Shown: positions 52,090 to 60,106 of the stretch, piece by piece
Position numbering within the stretch: position 1 is the first letter of the stretch
Layout: each line of letters begins with the position of its first letter
Assembly: GCA_005884685.1 (NCBI GenBank)
Contig: VBAH01000048.1
Location: 1 to 64,000 of the forward strand
Direction of reading: 5' to 3'
DNA: 64,000 nucleotides
DNA from: Alphaproteobacteria bacterium
GTDB lineage: Bacteria; Pseudomonadota; Alphaproteobacteria; Rhizobiales; Xanthobacteraceae
The notes under the pieces: model-generated
What the model was told of the DNA's origin: nothing
Seen by the model: the letters and a program-made list of their open reading frames with translations, nothing else
The model's database searches: none
Translations under genes and position numbers: made by a program

Positions 52090-52552
52090 GGATTGCCTCC
52101 ATCGGAAACGCGATATCGGCCGCGATCTTTTCCATTCCAGCCCTGAGAGCGGGATCGGGAAACTCGATCAGGCGCAAGGTCAGCTCGGCGCTGCACACCG
52201 GCTTTCCATCGCACGCAATGTCGGCCTTGGTGATGGCGAAGCCGGAGCCGTCGTGCACGATTTTTGCCGAGACATTGAGAACCTGTCCCGGCGTCACGAC
52301 CGTGCGCAGCTTCGCTTCCTTCACGGCGGCAAGAAGCGGGATGCGGGTGAACTTCGTCATCGCGATCAGCAGCCATCCCGCCGTCTGCGCCATCGTCTCG
52401 ATCAGCAGCACCCCCGGCATCAGCGGATGGCCGGGGAAGTGACCCTCGAAGATCGTGGAGTTTGTCGGGACTGTCGCCTCGGTGCGGATCGTCTGGTCGC
52501 CGAGCTTGAGGTCGACAATCCGGTCTATCAGCAGAAAGTAGTCGAGGCGCAT
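52082..52552 (-). CDS. fabZXL: 3-hydroxyacyl-ACP dehydratase of the acpXL cluster (FabZXL)
   Basis: 156-residue hotdog-fold dehydratase. The active-site His is in GHFPGHPLMPGVLLIETMAQ, with the Glu at the usual position of the FabZ dyad. The start MRLDYFLLIDRIVDLKLGDQ matches FabZ-like proteins acting on long-chain substrates in acpXL clusters. An in-frame Met 13 codons upstream adds only Arg-rich sequence and is rejected. It lies 10 bp after the acpXL stop, so both are translated from one message. It dehydrates 3-hydroxyacyl-AcpXL in each elongation cycle. Confidence 0.9.
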   Translation of the reverse strand: MRLDYFLLIDRIVDLKLGDQTIRTEATVPTNSTIFEGHFPGHPLMPGVLLIETMAQTAGWLLIAMTKFTRIPLLAAVKEAKLRTVVTPGQVLNVSAKIVHDGSGFAITKADIACDGKPVCSAELTLRLIEFPDPALRAGMEKIAADIAFPMEAIRG

Positions 52553-52562
52553 GCGATCCCGA

Positions 52563-52853
52563 TTACGCCGGCGCCGCGCCCTTGGCCGCAACCAGTTCGT
52601 CGATCCGGGCGGAGAGATTCTTCAGCAAAAAATACTGTTCGGTGGTGGCCTTCCCGTCATTGACCTCCTGGGTCCACTGCTCGAGGGGCAGCTTGATGCC
52701 GAACGCCTTGTCGATGGCAAATGCGATGTCGAGGAAGTCGAGGCTGTCGATGCCGAGGTCGTCGATCGCGTGGCTCTCCGGCGTGATCTTCTCGCGCTCG
52801 ATGTCACAGGTCTCGGAAATGATGTTGGCGACGGTGTCGAAAGTCGAGGACAT
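52563..52853 (-). CDS. acpXL: Specialised acyl carrier protein AcpXL
   Basis: Carries the growing C26-C30 acyl chain for lipid A. 96 residues. The phosphopantetheine serine is Ser37 in [20 protein letters not shown]; the [16 protein letters not shown] context and the length (longer than the usual 78-residue AcpP) are specific to AcpXL, as is the C-terminal extension with [24 protein letters not shown] 52853 has AGGG about 8 bases upstream; a TTG two codons earlier is unlikely. First gene of the leftward seven-gene operon. Confidence 0.95.
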   Translation of the reverse strand: MSSTFDTVANIISETCDIEREKITPESHAIDDLGIDSLDFLDIAFAIDKAFGIKLPLEQWTQEVNDGKATTEQYFLLKNLSARIDELVAAKGAAPA

Positions 52854-53388
52854 CGGCAACCCTCTGAAATGCTGACAATTTTTGGCAGTGGCGCCGGATC
52901 GCGCACATCCCCGGCCAAGACCCTGAGGCTCCCGTCCGCCGTCTTATCGTGCGGGGCCCGTATAGCCAAGCAGTCCGGTGAGTTCAATGGCGGCCATTCG
53001 CGCACTGTCCGGAACGACATTCGCTGTCGATCGTTCTTGCGAACTAGCGCCCTTCTACTTGGGTCGTAGCGGCTTTCATCTGTGCGGCTCCCGCGCGTTG
53101 CACGGGACGACAGTATAAATTTACAAAATATTCGTATTGGATCGTAAAGACATCCGATTGCCTTGGCTTGCGCGGCGTGGAATGGAACTTAAGTTATGCG
53201 GTGGAAGTCGAGTGACCGAAACGAATGAAAGTTATAGTGCCTAATTACGTCAGGTAGTTCCGTTCTAGTCGCTAGCCGATCGAATTTGGCCACATTGATA
53301 CCCTGTTGCTGTCGCGATCATGTCGGCAAATCGAACCATTTGCTGTTCAAGCGGTTCCCTTCTCACAACAAAAGAAGGGACCCCGCGA
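52854..53388. other. 535-bp gene-free, relatively AT-rich divergent region
   Basis: No credible coding frame on either strand. It contains an EcfG-type promoter motif (53011-53035, plus strand) and AT-rich tracts at 53110-53160 and 53180-53270, unusual in this GC-rich chromosome. It must hold the acpXL operon promoter on the minus strand. Space and motif would allow a stress-induced small RNA. Confidence 0.55.
53011..53035 (+). promoter_or_regulatory. EcfG-type promoter motif in the acpXL-rlpA gap
   Basis: GGAAC (53011-53015), 16 bases, CGTT (53032-53035), exact match to GGAAC-N16/17-CGTT. The next plus-strand gene begins 354 bases downstream, implying a long leader or an unannotated transcript. 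Confidence 0.5.
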
Positions 53389-53799
53389 ATGGTTATGCGG
53401 AAACTTGGATTTTTGGCTCTCATTGGTTCGACGGTCTTCGCTCTGAGCGGGGCAGTGGAAGCGAAGTCTCAAAGGCATCATTCAAATCACGGAGCGACCC
53501 AGAGCCATTCCGGCATGGCGTCGATGTACGGCACCAAGGGTGACGGCTACTCGGGCGGTCGCACCGCCAGCGGCGAGCGGGTTCAATCCGGCGCGCTGAC
53601 GGCGGCGCACAAGACGCTGCCCTTCGGCACGATGGTCCGCGTCACCAACCGGCGCAATAACAGGTCGGTGGTGGTGCGCATCAACGATCGCGGCCCGTTC
53701 GTGCGCGGCCGCGTGATCGACCTGACGCCCGCGGGCGCGCGCGCCATCGGCATGTCCGGCCTTGCACCGGTGTCGCTCGCAGTGGTGAGCCGGACCTAG
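53389..53799 (+). CDS. RlpA-like double-psi beta-barrel septal/peptidoglycan protein
   Basis: 136 residues. [20 protein letters not shown] then GAVEAKS is a signal peptide. The mature domain is an RlpA/DPBB fold: [60 protein letters not shown] and [17 protein letters not shown], retaining the Asp/Glu environment of the RlpA lytic centre (NDRGPF). It lacks the SPOR domain of E. coli RlpA. The ATG at 53389 follows GAAGGGA by 8 bases. Likely periplasmic, binding or cutting naked glycan strands; the weak signal peptide leaves lipidation uncertain. Confidence 0.88.
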   Translation: MVMRKLGFLALIGSTVFALSGAVEAKSQRHHSNHGATQSHSGMASMYGTKGDGYSGGRTASGERVQSGALTAAHKTLPFGTMVRVTNRRNNRSVVVRINDRGPFVRGRVIDLTPAGARAIGMSGLAPVSLAVVSRT

Positions 53800-53801
53800 C
53801 G

Positions 53802-54134
53802 TTATTTTGTCGGGCCGGCGGACGGCGTTGTGATCGACGCGCAGTCACGCCGGCCCGACAGGACGCATTCCTGTTTCTTGCGCATGTCCGCCATGGTGTT
53901 GGCGATCCACACCCCGATCAGTACCAGCACGACGCAAGCCCCGAACGCCATGCCGTTGTTGATCATCCGCTGGCGGTAATTGTCCGGTTCTCCGGCGCTC
54001 CCGTACTTTTCAACGCCTTCGACGGGAGTCTCATGATCCCCGCTCGGCGGGCCATTGGGACGCGGTTTTCCGCGCCGCCGAAACGGCACGATCCGGCCGC
54101 GGTCATTGTCGGCGCGAGGTGTGTCCGGTGACAT
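53802..54134 (-). CDS. Single-pass membrane protein, hypothetical
   Basis: 110 residues: a basic, Pro-rich cytoplasmic N-terminus (RIVPFRRRGKPRPNGPPSGD), one membrane helix around MAFGACVVLVLIGVWIANTM, and a short polar tail with two cysteines (QECVLSGRRDCAS). Similar short proteins occur in Bradyrhizobium-like genomes without assigned function. It converges with the RlpA-like gene with a 2-bp gap. Confidence rests on the helix and length, not on a named domain. Confidence 0.65.
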   Translation of the reverse strand: MSPDTPRADNDRGRIVPFRRRGKPRPNGPPSGDHETPVEGVEKYGSAGEPDNYRQRMINNGMAFGACVVLVLIGVWIANTMADMRKKQECVLSGRRDCASITTPSAGPTK

Positions 54135-54184
54135 CGGTCGATGCTAGCACTTTCGGCTGGCCGCATGCTTGCGCGAGCCGCCGA

Positions 54185-55516
54185 TCAGGCGTCGCGCGGG
54201 TGAGCGGGCTTGCCCGCTACATAGGTGGCGCGGACGGCGCGGTCATCACCCAGCATCATCAGGGCGAACAGCGTGTCTTCTATCGATTCGGAACGTGCAT
54301 CACGCAGCGCCAGCAGTGGAGTGGCATGGGGGTCGAGCACCACGAGATCGGCTTCGTGGCCGGGGGCGATCGAGCCGATGCGATCGTCAAGTGCCAGCGC
54401 CCGCGCGCCGCCGAGGGTTGCTAGGTAAAACGCTTCGACCGCCCTCAGTGGGCGCCCGTTGAGTTGTGCGACCTGGTAAGCCGCGCCCATGGTGGCGAGC
54501 AGCGAGAAGCTGGTGCCGCCGCCGATATCGGTGCCGAGCCCGACATGGACCGGCCGGCGCGCGTCCTTCATGGCGGCAATCCGGAACAGCCCGGAGCCAA
54601 GAAACAGGTTCGAGGTCGGGCAATGGGCGAGGGCAGTGCCGCTTTCGTGGCAGCGGCAGATCTCGTCCTCGGAGAGGTGCACGCCGTGGGCCAGCACCGC
54701 GCGCCGGCCGATCAGGCCGTGGTGATCGTAGATGTCGAGATAGTTCTTCCGTTCGGGAAAAAGATCGGCGGTCCAATCGATCTCGCGCCGGTTCTCCGCG
54801 ATATGCGTATGCACGAAGACATCCGGATGCTCGCGCCAGAGCGCGCCTGCGGCATCGAGTTGCGCCGGCGTCGAGGTTCCGGCGAAGCGCGGCGTGATCG
54901 CATATAGGCAGCGCCCGCGGCCATGCCAGCGCGCGATCAGGGCCTTGGAGGCGTCGTAGCCCTGCTGCGCGGTGTCGCGTAGCTTTTCCGGCGCGTTGCG
55001 ATCCATCAGCACCTTGCCGGCGATGACGCGCATGCCGCGGCGTTCCGCTTCGGCGAACAGCGCCTCGACCGATTGTGGATAGACCGCGCAGAATACCAGC
55101 GCGGTGGTCGTGCCGTTGCGCAGAAGCTCGTCGCAGAACACGCGGGCCATGGTTGCGGCGTGCGCGGGATCCTCGAACGCAAGTTCGGCCGGGAACGCGT
55201 AGCGGTCGAGCCAGTCGAGCAGTTGGGTTCCGTAGGAGGCGACGATTTCCGTTTGCACGTAGTGCACATGAGTATCGATGAATCCGGGCGCGATCAGGCA
55301 GCCCGAATAGTCGACGACGTCAGCGCCGGAAGGCATCGAACCGAGCAGTTCGCTCGCCGGCCCGACCGCCTCGATGACTCCGTCCCGGCAGAGGACGATC
55401 CCGTCGATCTCGACAGCCAGGGCTCTGTCGGGATCGCCGAGAAACGGATCGTCCCGGCACGTCACCACGGTGCCGCGCAGGGCGGTCATCCCTTCCGGTT
55501 TACCGGGCGCAGTCAT
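54185..55516 (-). CDS. guaD: Guanine deaminase (amidohydrolase family)
   Basis: Converts guanine to xanthine in purine salvage or breakdown. 443 residues of the metal-dependent amidohydrolase superfamily. Metal ligands: HxH in FIDTHVHYVQ, His in FVHTHIAENRREI, His in LAHGVHLSEDE, and Asp in GLGTDIGGGTSFSLL. ITPRFAGTSTPAQLD matches the guanine-deaminase PRFAPTCT element closely enough to favour GuaD over other amidohydrolases, and CPTSNLFLGSGLF is also typical. It is divergent from the PCu(A)C gene, with an 89-bp gap. No other purine genes are nearby. Confidence 0.9.
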   Translation of the reverse strand: MTAPGKPEGMTALRGTVVTCRDDPFLGDPDRALAVEIDGIVLCRDGVIEAVGPASELLGSMPSGADVVDYSGCLIAPGFIDTHVHYVQTEIVASYGTQLLDWLDRYAFPAELAFEDPAHAATMARVFCDELLRNGTTTALVFCAVYPQSVEALFAEAERRGMRVIAGKVLMDRNAPEKLRDTAQQGYDASKALIARWHGRGRCLYAITPRFAGTSTPAQLDAAGALWREHPDVFVHTHIAENRREIDWTADLFPERKNYLDIYDHHGLIGRRAVLAHGVHLSEDEICRCHESGTALAHCPTSNLFLGSGLFRIAAMKDARRPVHVGLGTDIGGGTSFSLLATMGAAYQVAQLNGRPLRAVEAFYLATLGGARALALDDRIGSIAPGHEADLVVLDPHATPLLALRDARSESIEDTLFALMMLGDDRAVRATYVAGKPAHPRDA

Positions 55517-55605
55517 GTGTTCCTCGCGCGCGTGCCTGCGATTATGGCGCAGCCGGCCGGCATCATCTATATCAGCCCGGCGGGCGCGGCACTTGAGGAG
55601 CGGTC

Positions 55606-56091
55606 ATGACATTGCGTGCGTTCATCCCGGCCGCGTTGCTCGCCTTGCTGGCGACCGCCGCGCAAGCCCATGATTACCAGGTCGGACCGATCGCCATCGA
55701 CCACCCCTGGACACGCGCCACGCCGAAGAATGCTCCCGTCGCCGGCGGCTACCTGAAAATCACCAACACCGGCACGACGCCGGACCGCCTCGTCGGCGGC
55801 TCTACCAACGTGTCGAAACGCCTCGAGCTCCACGAGATGAAGATGGACGGCGGCGTGATGAAGATGCGCGAAGTGAGGGATGGGCTCGAGCTGCCGCCCG
55901 GCGCAACCGTCGAACTCAAACCCGGCTCGTATCACATCATGATGATGGACCTGGCCCGCCCGCTCGCGAAGGGCGACAAGGTGAAGGCCTCGCTGACCTT
56001 CGAGAAGGCCGGCAAGGTCGACGTCGAGTTCGCGGTCGAAGCGATCGGCGGCAGCCCGGCCGGCATGAAGACGAAAGAGCACGGCCACTGA
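55606..56091 (+). CDS. PCu(A)C-type periplasmic copper chaperone
   Basis: 161 residues. MTLRAFIPAALLALLATAAQ then AHDYQ is a signal peptide. The PCu(A)C copper-binding pattern H-Mx10-Mx21-HxM is present: LELHEMKMDGGVMKMREV (His and Met ligands) and LKPGSYHIMMMDLARPL (His-x-Met). This family delivers Cu(I) to the CuA/CuB centres of cytochrome oxidase. The HGH end could add metal affinity. No copper-oxidase genes are in the window. GAGG precedes the ATG. Confidence 0.93.
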   Translation: MTLRAFIPAALLALLATAAQAHDYQVGPIAIDHPWTRATPKNAPVAGGYLKITNTGTTPDRLVGGSTNVSKRLELHEMKMDGGVMKMREVRDGLELPPGATVELKPGSYHIMMMDLARPLAKGDKVKASLTFEKAGKVDVEFAVEAIGGSPAGMKTKEHGH

Positions 56092-56290
56092 TGCCCGCGA
56101 GCTCATGAATTGCGACCGGGCGGCATCGTTGCGTGATTTCCGCGCAGCCCAACCGGAGGCGGAAACGCGGACAGTCCGATGTCCGCCGGAGAGCCAGAAC
56201 CCGGCTTGGCGTTAAGGTGCTGACGCATTGTTGATTGCCGGGGCGAGCCAAGCTGGCTTACGCTGGTTCCACACTCTGGGGAGGAAGGTT

Positions 56291-57667
56291 ATGGGCTCCA
56301 ATTTGTTCGTTCCCGCGGCGCTCGGCTTCAGCGGCGCCTTGATCGCCGGGGCGGCACTGGCACAAACCGCACCGCCCGCCGCGGCGCCTGCGTCGCCTTA
56401 TCCCCCGACCGCGACCATCGCGAACGGCTATCCGGGTGTCGGACCGGCCGACAACAAGCTGCGCGTGACGACGCTGCCGAACGGCAAGAAAATCCACGTG
56501 TTGCCGGCGACGCTTGAGACCACCCAATGGGGCTGGTTCGACAATGCCCAGGCGCCCGTGCTGCGCGTCAATTCCGGCGACACCATCGCGCTCGAAACGA
56601 TGATGCACAGCCACAATCAGGTGGTGCCGGGCACCACCATCGAGCAGATCAAGAAACTGCGCACCGATTTTCCCGGCCGCGGCCCGCACACGCTGACCGG
56701 CCCGATCTACATCGAGGAGGCGCAGCCGGGCGACGTGCTCAAGGTGACGCTGAACAAGATCGTTCCGCGTGCCTATGCGACGAACTTCAACGTGCCGGGC
56801 ATGTTCGGCCAGTTCCCCAGCGTCTATCAGGACGGGCAGGTCAAGTATCTCTACCTCGATCTCGACAAGATGCAGACCGAGTTCCTGCCCGGCATCGTGC
56901 TGCCCTTGAAGCCGTTCCCCGGCACGCTCGCTGTTGCCCGCAAGGAGCCAGGCCGTTACTCCAGCGTTCCGCCGGGCGAATTCGCCGGCAACATGGACAT
57001 CCGCGATTTCGTTGCCGGGACCTCGCTCTACGTGCCGGTGCACGTGCCCGGCGCGCTGCTGTGGACCGGCGACTCGCATGCCGGCCAGGGCAATGGTGAG
57101 ATCAATCTCACCGCGATCGAGACTGCGTACCGCGAGCTCAACCTCACGGTCGAGGTCATCAAGGGCAAGCCCCTCGACTTCCCGCGCATCGAGACGCCGA
57201 AATCGTGGATCACGATGGGCTTCGACCAGGACCTGAACAACGCCTGGGCGCAGGCCAAGGCGCAGACCGTCAAGTTCCTCGCCGAACAGCGCAACGTCCC
57301 GGCCGATCAGGCCGAGAAACTGATGGCCGGCGTTTCGGATTGCCGCGTCTCGCAGGTGGTCAATGTCAAGAAAGGCATCCACTGCCTCAACCCGAAGAAC
57401 GCGCGCGACAAGGAGGACATGGAGCGTCCGACCAAGGAGACGGCCAAGTATTACGTCTCCCACGTCAAGGACGCCGACCTGAACAAGGCGATGAACGACG
57501 CCTCGATGGGCATGATCAAGCTGCTCGAGTCCGAGAAGAAGATCGCACGGCTCGATGCCTACGGGCTCGCGAGCGTGGCGATGGACTGCCGCGTCGGCGC
57601 CGTTTCCGACACCGAGAAGAACGTCCATTGCCTGATGCCGAAAAGCATCTGGGTCGCCAAGCGCTGA
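56291..57667 (+). CDS. Secreted acetamidase/formamidase family protein with duplicated C-terminal motif
   Basis: 458 residues. A signal-like helix (FVPAALGFSGALIAGAALAQ) is unusual, since formamidases are normally cytoplasmic. The FmdA/AmdA fold is recognised by LETMMHSHNQVVPGT, TGPIYIEEAQPGDVLKV and GALLWTGDSHAGQGNGEINL, the metal/active-site region of the family (DVHAAQGDGE-type). At the C-terminus the DCRVxxVxxxxKxxHCLxPK element occurs twice: SDCRVSQVVNVKKGIHCLNP and about 90 residues later MDCRVGAVSDTEKNVHCLMP, each with C-x13-C. ATG 56291 has GGAAGG upstream. The ZnuA-like gene starts 8 bp after its stop. It may hydrolyse short amides in the periplasm. Confidence 0.85.
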   Translation: MGSNLFVPAALGFSGALIAGAALAQTAPPAAAPASPYPPTATIANGYPGVGPADNKLRVTTLPNGKKIHVLPATLETTQWGWFDNAQAPVLRVNSGDTIALETMMHSHNQVVPGTTIEQIKKLRTDFPGRGPHTLTGPIYIEEAQPGDVLKVTLNKIVPRAYATNFNVPGMFGQFPSVYQDGQVKYLYLDLDKMQTEFLPGIVLPLKPFPGTLAVARKEPGRYSSVPPGEFAGNMDIRDFVAGTSLYVPVHVPGALLWTGDSHAGQGNGEINLTAIETAYRELNLTVEVIKGKPLDFPRIETPKSWITMGFDQDLNNAWAQAKAQTVKFLAEQRNVPADQAEKLMAGVSDCRVSQVVNVKKGIHCLNPKNARDKEDMERPTKETAKYYVSHVKDADLNKAMNDASMGMIKLLESEKKIARLDAYGLASVAMDCRVGAVSDTEKNVHCLMPKSIWVAKR

Positions 57668-57675
57668 CGGGCCGC

Positions 57676-58587
57676 ATGATCCGTGTGCATCTCGCGGCCC
57701 TTGTCGCCGCGTGTTGCGCGCTTGCCTTTCCTGCTCACGCCCAGGACCGCATCGACGTCGTGACCACCACGACCGACCTGCGCAGCCTGACCGAGGCCGT
57801 CGGCGGTGAGCGTGTCGCGGTCGTCAGTATCGTGCCGGCCGGCATGGATGCGGAGGAGTATCAGGCGAAGCCGCAAGACGTGTCGCGCCTGAGGAATGCG
57901 CGCATGATCGTGCGCGTCGGTCTCGACTACGACCTGTGGGCCGAGCGCCTACTCTTGCAAGCCGGCAATTCTGCGATCAGGCGCGGCGGGCCCGGCTATG
58001 TCGATGCCTCCTACGGCATCGCGACGCTGGAAGTGCGCGGGATGAGTGTCGGTCCGGGGGACGGCCACGCACATGGCAACGGCAATCCGCATTACTGGCT
58101 CGATCCGAAGAACGCCGAGATCGTCACCGGCACGATCCTGGAGGCGCTCACGCGCCTCGATCCGGCCAACGCGCGGAGCTATCAGGCAAACCGCTCGGCC
58201 TTCCTCGCGCGTCTGCAGCTGAAGCTCGCCGAATGGGAGGCGAAACTCACGTCGCTCAGGGGCATGCCGCTCGTCGCCTACCATAACAGCTGGCCGTATT
58301 TCGCGCGCCGCTTCCGGCTCGACTTTGTCGCCTTCATCGAGATGAAGCCGGGCGTGCCGCCGAGCCCCGCTCATCTCGCCGAAATCATCCGCAGCATGCG
58401 CGCGCGCAACGTGAAGATCGTCGTGCGCGAGCCGCACGAACCGAAACGCGACGTCGACTTCGTGGCCGGCAAGGCCGGCGCGGCGGTCGTGACCCTCGCG
58501 GCCTCGGTCGGCGCGCTCCCGCAAGCTGGCGACTACATCGCGCTGTTCGACGCCAATGTCGCGGCGCTGACGGCGACTGCGCCATGA
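57676..58587 (+). CDS. Metal (zinc/manganese) ABC transporter substrate-binding protein
   Basis: 303 residues, ZnuA/cluster A-I type. Signal peptide MIRVHLAALVAACCALAFPA then HAQDR. Motifs: VVTTTTDLRSLTEAVGGERV, PAGMDAEEYQAKPQDVSRLR, a His-rich loop GDGHAHGNGNPHYWLDPKNA, VAYHNSWPYFARRF and MKPGVPPSPAHLAEIIR. Metal ligands are likely the His of NPHYW, the His in AYHNSW and acidic residues; the usual first His (HxYE motif) is replaced by AEEYQ, so the site may differ. It overlaps the permease gene by 4 bp (ATGA). The ATPase is not present nearby. Confidence 0.9.
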   Translation: MIRVHLAALVAACCALAFPAHAQDRIDVVTTTTDLRSLTEAVGGERVAVVSIVPAGMDAEEYQAKPQDVSRLRNARMIVRVGLDYDLWAERLLLQAGNSAIRRGGPGYVDASYGIATLEVRGMSVGPGDGHAHGNGNPHYWLDPKNAEIVTGTILEALTRLDPANARSYQANRSAFLARLQLKLAEWEAKLTSLRGMPLVAYHNSWPYFARRFRLDFVAFIEMKPGVPPSPAHLAEIIRSMRARNVKIVVREPHEPKRDVDFVAGKAGAAVVTLAASVGALPQAGDYIALFDANVAALTATAP

Positions 58588-59840
58588 GCGACGCGCTCGC
58601 CTTACTCTTCCCGCCGTTCCTCGTCGCGGTCTGCCTTGTCGGTATCCACGCGTATTTCGGCATTCAGGTTCTCGCGCGCAAAGTCATCTTCGTCGATCTC
58701 GCGCTGGCGCAGGTCGCCGCATTGGGCGCGTCGGTCGCCTTCATGCTCGGCCACCCGGCGCAGAACTTTACGACCTACGGCTATTCGCTCGCTTTCGCGC
58801 TGCTCGCCGCGGTGCTGCTTGCCTTCACGCGGACCTGGGGCACGCGCGTGCCGCAGGAGGCGTTGATCGGCGTGATCTACGTGGTCGCGGCGGCGGCCGC
58901 GATCCTGCTGATCGATCGCGCGCCGCAGGGCGCAGAACATTTGAAGCAGATCCTGACCGGGAACATCCTCACCAGCGGGCTCGGCGATGTTGCGCTCATC
59001 GTTCCGCTCTACGCCGCAATCGGGCTCCTGCATTGGCTCCTGCATCGCCAGATGACGGGAGCGGGGCCGCTGGCGTGGGAGTTCGTCTTCTATGCGACCT
59101 TTGGTGCGGTGGTGACCAGTTCGGTCGCCATCGCCGGCGTATTGCTGGTGTTTTCATTTCTCATCATCCCGGCCGCCATCGGCGTGATGTTCGCCTCGTC
59201 GTTGGCGCGGCAGCTCGCGATCGGCTGGATCGCCGGCGTCATCACCAGTGCGGCAGGCCTTGCCGCGTCCTTCGCGCTCGACCTGCCGACCGGCGCCACC
59301 ATGGTGTGCGCGTTCGGCGGGGTGCTCGCGGTGGCGGGAATGTTCTATCCGTTTTGGCGGGGCGAGCCCCGCGCCGCATTGCGCGTCGCGGGAGCAGCGG
59401 CGCGGTGGGGCGTCGCGGCCGTTCTCGCCGCCTCCGCTCTGCAGCTTGCGGCGGCGCCACGCGCGGATCAGCCGCTCATCGATCTCGCCGAATACCTCAT
59501 TCCTCCGCTGCGCAGCCTTTATCTGTCACCAGCCGAGCAGGCGGCGTTCGCGGATGCGGGTGTCCATGCGGAGCGCTATCGCGCCGAAGCCGAGCAACTC
59601 AACGACCGCGAAAGGCGCACGCGCACCGAAGGCGAGGCGCTCGATGAGTTTTCCGTGGCGCGCATTTCGTCTTTTCTCAAATCCTATGGAGAAATGCGCA
59701 AGGGCGAGCAGTTCGTGATGCACGAAGTCCGTGCACGGGCGCGCGAACGTATCCGATGGAGTGCTGCGCTGGGATTGCTGGCATTCGCGCTGCTGCTGGC
59801 TCCGGTTCCCTGGCGGCAGGTGTGGGCGCGGCTGCGCTGA
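58584..59840 (+). CDS. Metal ABC transporter permease with C-terminal extension
   Basis: 418 residues, against about 270-290 for ZnuB/ABC-3 permeases. The first 285 residues are a standard ABC-3 domain: VGIHAYFGIQVLARKVIFVD, LAQVAALGASVAFM, LTGNILTS and VFSFLIIPAAIGVMFA. The remaining part is unusual: a soluble helical stretch (about 290-385, with AEQAAFADAGVHAERYRAEA and RRTRTEGEALDEF) followed by one more membrane helix (WSAALGLLAFALLLAPVPWR). The gene overlaps the binding-protein gene. The extension may be regulatory or substitute for a partner; its role is not recognised. Confidence 0.9.
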   Translation: MSDALALLFPPFLVAVCLVGIHAYFGIQVLARKVIFVDLALAQVAALGASVAFMLGHPAQNFTTYGYSLAFALLAAVLLAFTRTWGTRVPQEALIGVIYVVAAAAAILLIDRAPQGAEHLKQILTGNILTSGLGDVALIVPLYAAIGLLHWLLHRQMTGAGPLAWEFVFYATFGAVVTSSVAIAGVLLVFSFLIIPAAIGVMFASSLARQLAIGWIAGVITSAAGLAASFALDLPTGATMVCAFGGVLAVAGMFYPFWRGEPRAALRVAGAAARWGVAAVLAASALQLAAAPRADQPLIDLAEYLIPPLRSLYLSPAEQAAFADAGVHAERYRAEAEQLNDRERRTRTEGEALDEFSVARISSFLKSYGEMRKGEQFVMHEVRARARERIRWSAALGLLAFALLLAPVPWRQVWARLR

Positions 59841-59914
59841 AGGGTCTGCGTTGGCACGTCTGTTGCGACATTGACGGCGCGATCGGAGCAAGGACCGCGC
59901 CGCGCGGGATCACG

Positions 59915-60000
59915 CCGTTCTGCGCCGCCCACCCGCCGTTTTTGCGCCATTTCGCTTCCTGCAACACCGTTCTGCGCCAAAGTGCCCCCGTTCTGCGCCA
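59915..60000. repeat. Four phased copies of CCGTTCTGCGCCA
   Basis: Copies begin at 59915 (CCGTTCTGCGCC), 59936 (CCGTTTTTGCGCCA, one base longer), 59967 and 59988 (both CCGTTCTGCGCCA). The spacings are 21, 31 and 21 bp, close to two or three turns of the DNA helix. They are in the 266-bp gap before the spermidine-synthase-like gene and after the metal permease. Confidence 0.8.
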
Positions 60001-60106
60001 TGGTTCACCGTGACCGGCGCCTGATTGCCGCCTCTGCTGCGGCACGGTAAGGGAGCAGCGCGCCGGGCCGAGCGGGCTTGCGGCCGAAACCTGAGAACAA
60101 CAACGC

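Noticed and set aside
53182-53244. 20-codon frame MELKLCGG... in the acpXL-rlpA gap
   Set aside because: Too short, no good ribosome binding site, and no recognisable feature.
57205-57675. Longer upstream start of the metal-binding-protein frame
   Set aside because: The upstream part overlaps the formamidase-like gene in another frame, and the signal peptide begins at ATG 57676.
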